A DNA stretch of 16,617 nucleotides, taken from the NCBI GenBank assembly GCA_016296785.1, contig JAEDHX010000039.1, positions 1 to 16,617 of the forward strand. Direction: 5' to 3'. Under the pieces are notes generated by a model. It searched no databases and was not told the DNA's origin. It saw only the letters and a list, made by a program, of their open reading frames with translations. Within the stretch, counting starts at the first letter, position 1. Each line of letters begins with the position of its first letter. Both the position numbers and the translations under genes were made by a program. Below, in pieces: positions 9,010-15,003 of the stretch. Origin of the DNA: Coprococcus sp. (lineage in GTDB: Bacteria; Bacillota; Clostridia; Lachnospirales; Lachnospiraceae).

Positions 9010-9954
9010 ATTATTAACATTAACAACAAAGAAAGAACAGCTGAAAAAATAACTGAAAAAATAATTAAAAAAACAACTGAGAGTAGTATTAGTAAAAATG
9101 CATTAAGACGTAGATTTACAACCGGCATATTAGCTGTTTTGGCAGCTCTTCTTGTTGTTGTAACAGCAACCTATGCATGGTATATTTATAATACAAAGGG
9201 TCATACGACAGATGTAAGGATGGCGGCAGGTACAGGAACTAATCTGCAGATTAGCAGTGAATATGATACAGGCTATGGTTCGGCTGCTGTTCTTGAAAGC
9301 TTCAACGGACGTCTTACTCCGGTTTCAACGGATAAGATTGCTAATGGCTTTCAGCAGGCGGCAGGATTTACATCAGGCAAGGAAGGACAGGCAGGACTGG
9401 TTATTAATTTCTTTAAAAACAGCAAGCCAACCGACTATTATACTACCAGTTTATATCTTAGAACTAATGGTGTAGCGACTGATGTATATATAGCTGATAT
9501 AGGCTTTGAAGACAATGACCTTGAGAATCCTATTTCATCTGCAATAAGAGTAGGCTTTGTAGTTCATGCACCGGGAAGTAACGGTAAGGCTGTATCAGAG
9601 TATATATTTGAAATAAGTGATATTAAGAATCCGGAGGCTGAGTATAATACAGCTACAGGAAAAGAGGGCTATGTCCTTGACAGCACAAAGACTGATGGAA
9701 CGACTGTTCCATTTACACCATATAACAAGGACGCGTATTGCATATATGACAGGAATACAGGAGTAGTTACGTTAAAGGAGAATTCTTTGAAGCTGTGCAC
9801 TGTTGAAGGTGATGGTAATGGTAATCAGGGAACTCCTGTCCGTGTTGATGTATATATCTGGCTTGAGGGCTGTGATGAGGATTGCGTTGATAATTTGTGC
9901 AATGAGACATTGGAAAAGCTGGCTGTTTCATTTGCAGGAGTTGTAAGAAATTAG
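9010..9954 (+). CDS. Exported TasA-like subunit C, apparent AUU start, about 314 aa
   Basis: The first canonical in-frame start is TTG 9139, which would cut away most of the signal peptide. The frame is open back to TGA at 9004 and encodes a complete signal: Lys-rich n-region, then NALRRRFTTG, a hydrophobic segment (about residues 38-56) and TATYA-WY. I therefore place the start at ATT 9010, eight nt after AGGAGGTG; a one-base frameshift near 9003-9010 is the alternative. The mature protein shares LQISS (about 9247) and a PVST motif with genes D and E, an AIRVGF segment aligning with AMRLGM and AARLGL, and a C-terminal VYIWLEGCDEDC (motif 9865-9885) followed by an AVSFAG strand. Member of the four-gene paralogous set C-F, presumably fibre subunits matured by the signal peptidase encoded downstream. 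It is followed by a 76-nt purine-rich gap. Confidence 0.75.
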   Translation: MININNKERTAEKITEKIIKKTTESSISKNALRRRFTTGILAVLAALLVVVTATYAWYIYNTKGHTTDVRMAAGTGTNLQISSEYDTGYGSAAVLESFNGRLTPVSTDKIANGFQQAAGFTSGKEGQAGLVINFFKNSKPTDYYTTSLYLRTNGVATDVYIADIGFEDNDLENPISSAIRVGFVVHAPGSNGKAVSEYIFEISDIKNPEAEYNTATGKEGYVLDSTKTDGTTVPFTPYNKDAYCIYDRNTGVVTLKENSLKLCTVEGDGNGNQGTPVRVDVYIWLEGCDEDCVDNLCNETLEKLAVSFAGVVRN

Positions 9955-9996
9955 AAGAATATTAGTAAGAAATCAAAAAGATTATAGAAGAATATT
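9952..9996 (+). repeat. 12-bp direct repeat between genes C and D
   Basis: TAGAAGAATATT occurs at 9952-9963 (overlapping the stop of gene C) and again at 9985-9996. The whole C-D gap (9955-10030) is A/G rich with no hairpin or T-run. Probably the result of a local duplication or simply low-complexity purine sequence; no regulatory role is evident. Confidence 0.5.
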
Positions 9997-10030
9997 GAAA
10001 GAAGAAAGTATTATATAAGGGGGTGGGCAT

Positions 10031-10876
10031 ATGAACGAGGAAGTTAAAGGTTTAAAGAAGTCGCTTGTTATGGCAATAGTCGGTATTATGTTATTTCTTA
10101 TATCGGCAACAGGCGTGACCTTTGCATGGTTTTCTTTGTCAGGAAGAGCTCACACCAATATTACTCCGATGGGAGGAACTATAAGTGAAGGAGATACGGT
10201 TCTCCAGATTTCAACCTCATATAACGGACCATTTGATAAGGAATGCAATCTTGTAATTAATGGTCAGGGGGGAGATTTGAGACCTGTATCAACACTTGAT
10301 TTAGAGCATTTCTATAGAGTGATAATGCAGGATGATTCAGGCATGGCGCTTCTATATGAGAATGCTGATAAGGATGTTGACAAGGATACTATTCATGGTA
10401 CTGTGTATTTAAAATGCCTTAACGTTCCATGTGATGTGTATTTTAACAGAGATGATTTGAAGCTTGGAAGTGATATTCAGACACTTGCAGCTATGAGACT
10501 TGGGATGAAGATAACCTCTCATGCAGGAACAACAATATATGTATTTAAGCTTGATGAGCTTGGAGATACAGCCTTGGCGCAGCAGACAGCTACAGTTCCT
10601 GATGATAATACAGTTGTTTCTTCGATTACAGAGAAGGGTAAGGCTACATATGCTAATGATATTTCAGAGAGTATTCTTTCATATATGGCCGTGCCTGTTA
10701 ATAACGGAAAAGAATATGGTGCCGGTAGTAATTTGCTTGTTAAGCTGGATGCTGATGAAGTAGCTACAGTAGAATATTGGCTATACCTTGAGGGCTGTGA
10801 CAAGAATTGCATTAATCCGGTTCAAAATAGAGATATGGATATCAGTCTGGCATTTGCCGGAGTTGATGTGGAATAG
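10031..10876 (+). CDS. Exported TasA-like subunit D, 281 aa
   Basis: ATG 10031 is preceded by an AGGGGGTG ribosome binding site. A short n-region (MNEEVKGLKK) precedes a hydrophobic segment of about 20 residues ending VTFA-WF, giving cleavage after Ala32. The mature sequence contains VLQIS, then LRPVSTLDL, a strand pair around CLNVPCDVYF, AMRLGM and a C-terminal YWLYLEGCDKNC (motif 10790-10810) followed by ISLAFAG. All of these landmarks recur in the same order in genes C and E, which establishes paralogy. Four to five cysteines, including the C-terminal Cys-x3-Cys, could form disulfides or bind a metal outside the cell (inference). Predicted extracellular fibre subunit; specific role unknown. 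Confidence 0.78.
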   Translation: MNEEVKGLKKSLVMAIVGIMLFLISATGVTFAWFSLSGRAHTNITPMGGTISEGDTVLQISTSYNGPFDKECNLVINGQGGDLRPVSTLDLEHFYRVIMQDDSGMALLYENADKDVDKDTIHGTVYLKCLNVPCDVYFNRDDLKLGSDIQTLAAMRLGMKITSHAGTTIYVFKLDELGDTALAQQTATVPDDNTVVSSITEKGKATYANDISESILSYMAVPVNNGKEYGAGSNLLVKLDADEVATVEYWLYLEGCDKNCINPVQNRDMDISLAFAGVDVE

Positions 10877-10898
10877 CAGATAATAAGGGGTGTGCGGT

Positions 10899-11759
10899 AT
10901 GAAACACAAGCTCAAGACCTGGTTTATATTTGTGACGTGTATTGTGGCGTTAATGGCGGTTACATTTGCTACATATGCATGGTTTACGATAAACCGTAAG
11001 GTTTCAACCAGCACGGCTACAGCAAGAACGGGCGAGGAATCCTTAGAGCTGCAGATAAGCAGCAACGGAGGCTCGGACTTTAAGAATAGTAGCCCGGCTA
11101 AGATTCAACAAGTAAATAAAACAGATTTAAACTGGCTTATGCCTGTATCTACGGCAGACTTGAAGAGCTTTGTGTATTCACCTGTTACAATTGATGGTAT
11201 GGCTAAGTCCTTTGAGCTGGTGAGTGATGAGAGCAATTACTATCACGGCAGGATATACTTGTGTGCTAAGGGTGAGGGAATGCCTGAAGGAAGCAAGGTA
11301 GACTTGTATCTTGATGAAAGCAGAGGCATTCTTGGTAATGATGTTGATGAAATGTTGCTCAATGCAGCAAGACTTGGATTATCCTTTGATAATGGCTCAT
11401 CGGGCAACGTAATACTAAGACTTAGCGATAAATCAAATCCTAATAATCAGCAGGTCTATAATACAGTTATCAATGGAGAGGTGCTTGGTGATGATCAGGT
11501 CCTGTCATATGGAAGAAATGGTGTAAAGGCAGCAAAGGATCCAAGTTCATTAGTTGATGACTATTTGATTTCATTTGGAGATAATACGGCAGAAGTTCCG
11601 GATAAGCCACTCCTTGAAATGGAAATAGGAAGGATATATCAGTTGGATATATATTTCTATTTGGAGGGCTGTGATCCTGATTGTAGTGACTCGATAAGCT
11701 TTGATGTGGCAGATATTCATCTTGCCTTTTATGGCATGTTAAGCAAGGAGGGAAGATGA
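10899..11759 (+). CDS. Exported TasA-like subunit E, 286 aa
   Basis: An in-frame GTG at 10890 overlaps the AAGGGG ribosome binding site (10885-10890), so ATG 10899, eight nt after that site, is the better start. The signal is compact: MKHKLKTW, a hydrophobic stretch to about residue 27 and TFATYA-WF. The mature part has LELQISS, a MPVSTADLKSF segment, a VDLYLDES strand, AARLGL and a YFYLEGCDPDC motif (11664-11684) followed by IHLAFYG. It is closest in layout to genes C and D. Its stop codon overlaps the start of gene F by four nt (ATGA), implying translational coupling. Only about 22 nt separate it from gene D. Predicted extracellular subunit matured by the SipW-like peptidase downstream. Confidence 0.78.
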   Translation: MKHKLKTWFIFVTCIVALMAVTFATYAWFTINRKVSTSTATARTGEESLELQISSNGGSDFKNSSPAKIQQVNKTDLNWLMPVSTADLKSFVYSPVTIDGMAKSFELVSDESNYYHGRIYLCAKGEGMPEGSKVDLYLDESRGILGNDVDEMLLNAARLGLSFDNGSSGNVILRLSDKSNPNNQQVYNTVINGEVLGDDQVLSYGRNGVKAAKDPSSLVDDYLISFGDNTAEVPDKPLLEMEIGRIYQLDIYFYLEGCDPDCSDSISFDVADIHLAFYGMLSKEGR

Positions 11760-12589
11760 TGAAGCATAATGATAGCAATAAGGTATTAACTAAAGAACTT
11801 AATAAAGACAGCAATCAGAAGAAAACAGGAATTAAGCAGAGATTATATGTTTCGGTTGTCCTTACGCTTATTGCTCTTGTTGCTATAACGGCAGCGACAG
11901 TTGCCTGGTTTTCGATAGCAGATAATACTAAGGTCAATACTATGGCACTTGACATTGTAACTGATGTTGAGATGAGAATGGATCTTGATCCACATAGCAC
12001 AATTGACCAGTATGTAAGGACATTATCCTTTGAAGCAATAGCAAACAGAATACAGTCGGAGAAGGGCTTTTCAGTGGCAAATACACCGCTAGAGCCTGTT
12101 ACAACTAATGACTGTATGATATTTAGATATGAGGATGGTTCGATAGTTAAAAGTGATAGTGGAGCATATTTGGAATTCACGCTTCATTTTATGGCGGCTA
12201 AGGATATGATAGTTCATCTTACCAGCGCTAATAGCAGTGATGATGTATCTGACGGTACCTCAATAGGTTCGAATGTGCCATCACTTTCACAGTCGATGAG
12301 AATATCATTTACTGCAGATGGACAGACATATATATATGATCCGGGACTTGGCGATACAAGAAGTGTGTCGGGAACATTTGCAACCTTTGGATTGCCGCCT
12401 GAATCGCAAATGGAGCTTAGCGATAATAATGCAATGTTTACGCTTAAGGAGGGTGTGAACAAGCCTGTAAAGGTCCATATCTGGATAGAGGGTACAGATC
12501 CTGAATGTACGGATGAGATTAAGAAAGCGGAATATAGTATAAAGCTTAGATTTAGCGGAACTGATATGGAAGGCAAACCGTTTTCATAG
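11756..12589 (+). CDS. Exported TasA-like subunit F, 277 aa
   Basis: Two adjacent ATG codons (11756 and 11759) are possible starts; AAGGAGGG at 11745-11752 gives three or six nt spacing, so 11759 may be the one used. The n-region of about 30 residues is Lys/Asn rich, then a hydrophobic segment to Ala50 (AATVA-WF). The mature part keeps the family order: LDIVTDVEMRMDL in the LQISS position, LEPVTTND in the PVST position, SMRISF in the RLG position, and a C-terminal VHIWIEGTDPEC (12488-12508) before IKLRFSG. It is the most divergent of the four paralogs and has Thr in place of the first Cys, so it cannot form the Cys-x3-Cys pair. It lies immediately upstream of the signal peptidase gene. Confidence 0.77.
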   Translation: MMKHNDSNKVLTKELNKDSNQKKTGIKQRLYVSVVLTLIALVAITAATVAWFSIADNTKVNTMALDIVTDVEMRMDLDPHSTIDQYVRTLSFEAIANRIQSEKGFSVANTPLEPVTTNDCMIFRYEDGSIVKSDSGAYLEFTLHFMAAKDMIVHLTSANSSDDVSDGTSIGSNVPSLSQSMRISFTADGQTYIYDPGLGDTRSVSGTFATFGLPPESQMELSDNNAMFTLKEGVNKPVKVHIWIEGTDPECTDEIKKAEYSIKLRFSGTDMEGKPFS

Positions 12590-12625
12590 ATGATGAGATA
12601 ATATATTTACGAGGGAGAAGAGCAT

Positions 12626-13351
12626 ATGAAAAAAATAGGAACTATATTGGTTAGTATTGTTTTATGGGTGATTATTCTTGTAGCTGCTTTATTTGCATTT
12701 ACAACTATGGCAACTAAGGATGACAATAATGTATCAAGCGTATTTGGTTATACACCAATGGTGGTAAAGTCTAATTCCATGGTACCAACCTTTGAGAAGG
12801 GTGATCTTATCTTCATAAAGAAGTATGACACATCTAAGCTTGAAGAGGGAGATATTATATGTTTCCATACCATAATTGAAAATGAATACGCACTTAATAC
12901 TCATAGAATTAAGTCAATAGAGATAGTGGGCGGAGCAAGAAGCTATACAACCATAGGTGATAATAACGATGGCATAGCTGACCAGCATATTATTTCTGAC
13001 GGTGATATTGTTGGTAAATACATAGGCCACTGGCCAAAGGTAGGAAAGATTATGGATTTCCTTTCAAGTAGCTTGGGATTCCTTTTGGTAATAGTAATTC
13101 CTATGCTATTGTTCTTCATATACCAGGTGTATAATCTTGTTATGATTAATATAAAACTAAAGAAAGCTGTTGCTATTGAGAATGCTAAGGCTGTAGAAGA
13201 AGCAAAGCTTTCTGTACGTGATAGTAGTGATGCCGATGCTAAGCTTGCGGAAGCAGAGGCAAAGCTTGCGGAAGCAGAGGCGCTTAGGAAGATGGCAGAA
13301 GAGCAACTCGCTAAAGCAAAGTCAGAGGAAACGACGGATAAGGAGGGCTAA
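12626..13351 (+). CDS. sipW: SipW-type (ER-type) signal peptidase I with coiled-coil tail, 241 aa
   Basis: Membrane serine protease that removes signal peptides from exported proteins. An N-terminal membrane helix (about residues 5-27) is followed by the S26 catalytic core. The nucleophile is Ser51 in SNSMVPTFEKGD. NTHRI supplies His93 instead of the Lys general base of ordinary bacterial enzymes, and TIGDNND supplies Asp112 or Asp115. This Ser-His-Asp arrangement defines the ER/SipW class, which in Bacillus matures TasA and TapA. A second membrane helix (about 152-172) is followed by a cytoplasmic tail of about 65 residues rich in Ala, Glu and Lys with heptad repeats (AKLAEAE twice, 206-219); typical SipW proteins end soon after the second helix. 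It lies directly after six genes whose signals suit this class, so those are the likely substrates. The ribosome binding site is GAGGGAG before ATG 12626. The symbol denotes the family only. Confidence 0.9.
   Translation: MKKIGTILVSIVLWVIILVAALFAFTTMATKDDNNVSSVFGYTPMVVKSNSMVPTFEKGDLIFIKKYDTSKLEEGDIICFHTIIENEYALNTHRIKSIEIVGGARSYTTIGDNNDGIADQHIISDGDIVGKYIGHWPKVGKIMDFLSSSLGFLLVIVIPMLLFFIYQVYNLVMINIKLKKAVAIENAKAVEEAKLSVRDSSDADAKLAEAEAKLAEAEALRKMAEEQLAKAKSEETTDKEG
13241..13282 (+). repeat. Tandem 21-bp duplication in the sipW-like tail
   Basis: A 21-bp unit coding KLAEAEA is present twice in a row (13241-13261 and 13262-13282), with only the last base differing (A versus G). The near identity implies a recent duplication of exactly one coiled-coil heptad, so the tail can lengthen or shorten by slippage without loss of frame. 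Confidence 0.9.
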
Positions 13352-13356
13352 GCGTA

Positions 13357-14985
13357 GTGGATGAATTTTTGAAATTTGCTTATGAAATTCTGTCACAGGT
13401 TGTGTATAACATAGCACATTTGCTGGCAGCATTGTTAAAAGTATTTATTACAGGATGGGTAGAGTATTTTCTTATATTCAAGACATATTTCCCAACGCTT
13501 AACGCAGTCGGCAAAATATTGTCAATAATATTAATGCTTATTCTTATTGCAATTCCTGTACTTATTGTACTTTTAGTAGTAAAGAAGCTTGTGTTAAGGC
13601 ATCAGCTCAAGAATGATACGATGGATAATTCAGAGCTCTATAAGGAAATTGGCCGCCTTAATAAGCAGGTACTTAATCTCATGGAAGAGAAAAACAGCAT
13701 ATTGGCACTTAAGGTTAATGCAATGGGTGGAACAGAGAAGATTCCTTATATGGGAGCTTCAGCACTTATTGATGATGCAATTCCTACAGTTGGTAACGTA
13801 ACAGGAGGTGCCAGTGCTGAGGCAGCGGCTACAGGCACAGCAGTTACTGCAAATGTTGCAAATGGTGCAGTTGTTAAGGCCGTGCTTGAGGATAAGCCTG
13901 ATGTTGTACATCGTTTTCCAAAGCTTACTCTTGTGGATGAAAAATATGCAAATTATGTTCAGCCGCAGTTTGATAATGATATATCCCTTGAGGATTTTGT
14001 AGAAGGGTACAGACTGTTTGCGGCAAGTCAGTTGCATTTGTATTATACACCTGAGATTGTAAGAAGATTCGTTGCAGGTATGGCAGCAAGTAAATTGCTT
14101 ATTCTTGAAGGTATATCAGGTACAGGTAAGACGAGTCTTCCATACTCATTTAGCCGATATATGGACAATCCTTCAACAATTGTATCTGTTCAGCCTTCAT
14201 ACCGAGACAGAACAGAGCTTCTTGGTTACTTTAACGAATTCTCAAAGAGATTTAATGAAACGGAGTTTTTAAGAGCACTTTATGAGGCGAACTACAGACA
14301 GGAGCCTACAATGATAGTTTTAGATGAGATGAACCTTGCCCGAATTGAGTATTACTTTGCAGAGATGCTGTCTGTTCTTGAAATGCCAAGTAAAGAGGAA
14401 TGGGTTCTGGATCTTGTCCCTACAGCATGGGAGGGAGATCCGGTATTGCTTGAGGGTGGAAAGATACATGTTACTGATGGAACCTGGTTTATCGGTACCG
14501 CTAACAATGATGATTCCACATTTACTATCACAGATAAGGTTTATGACCGTGCTATGCCTATAGAGCTTAATGAAAGAGCGGATGCATTTGAATGTGAACC
14601 ACATCCTCGTTGTGAGATAACAACAGAACATCTGCAGTATTTGTTCCAGAAGGCTAAGGTTGAACATCCTGTTAGCGAGGCAATGCTTGAGAATATGCAT
14701 AAGCTTGACAGATACCTTCTTACAAGATTTAAGCTTTCGTTTGGTAACCGTATTATTAAGCAGATGTATGATTTCATACCTGTATATGTTGCCTGTGGAG
14801 GAACAGAGCTTGAGGCTATGGATTATATACTGGCACGTAAGGTACTTAAGAAATTTGAGAGTATGAATGTAAGCTTCGTAAGAGATGAAATTACAGGACT
14901 TATCAACTATATCGAAAAGATATTTGGAAATGAAGGAATGATTGACAGTAAGGATTATCTGAGAAGAATACAGAACCTGTATTAA
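13357..14985 (+). CDS. Membrane-anchored McrB-like AAA+ ATPase, 542 aa
   Basis: Starts at GTG 13357, with AAGGAGG (13340-13346) lying inside the end of the peptidase gene and a 5-nt gap. Residues 1-50 are amphipathic to hydrophobic and 52-77 form a clear membrane helix, then RHQLK and a short coiled coil (about 90-118). A low-complexity Ala/Gly/Val linker (about 130-175) leads to a AAA+ module. Walker A is GISGTGKTS (252-260), Walker B IVLDEMN (320-326) continuing LARIEYYFAEMLSVLE, sensor 1 GTANNDDSTF (380-389), then KVYDRA with a candidate arginine finger Arg398, and a possible sensor 2 in SFGNR (Arg465). The DEMNLARIEYYF and TANNDDSTF blocks are signatures of the McrB/AAA_5 branch. McrB proper is a soluble GTP-dependent restriction subunit with an N-terminal DNA-recognition domain; here that domain is replaced by a membrane anchor. 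Likely a cytoplasmic-face motor or switch working with the next gene product; the substrate is unknown. Confidence 0.85.
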   Translation: MDEFLKFAYEILSQVVYNIAHLLAALLKVFITGWVEYFLIFKTYFPTLNAVGKILSIILMLILIAIPVLIVLLVVKKLVLRHQLKNDTMDNSELYKEIGRLNKQVLNLMEEKNSILALKVNAMGGTEKIPYMGASALIDDAIPTVGNVTGGASAEAAATGTAVTANVANGAVVKAVLEDKPDVVHRFPKLTLVDEKYANYVQPQFDNDISLEDFVEGYRLFAASQLHLYYTPEIVRRFVAGMAASKLLILEGISGTGKTSLPYSFSRYMDNPSTIVSVQPSYRDRTELLGYFNEFSKRFNETEFLRALYEANYRQEPTMIVLDEMNLARIEYYFAEMLSVLEMPSKEEWVLDLVPTAWEGDPVLLEGGKIHVTDGTWFIGTANNDDSTFTITDKVYDRAMPIELNERADAFECEPHPRCEITTEHLQYLFQKAKVEHPVSEAMLENMHKLDRYLLTRFKLSFGNRIIKQMYDFIPVYVACGGTELEAMDYILARKVLKKFESMNVSFVRDEITGLINYIEKIFGNEGMIDSKDYLRRIQNLY

Positions 14986-15003
14986 TGTATTAGGAGAGAT
15001 ACT

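Noticed and set aside
9139..9141. TTG at 9139 as the start of gene C
   Set aside because: It lies inside the hydrophobic core of the signal peptide and has no ribosome binding site, while a complete signal and a strong AGGAGGTG site exist upstream.
10890..10892. GTG at 10890 as the start of gene E
   Set aside because: It overlaps the AAGGGG ribosome binding site; ATG 10899 is correctly spaced.
7027..12589. Type IV pilins or flagellin-like archaellins
   Set aside because: The hydrophobic segments lack the prepilin Gly cleavage site and the Glu at position 5, and the neighbouring peptidase is of the SipW class, not a prepilin peptidase.
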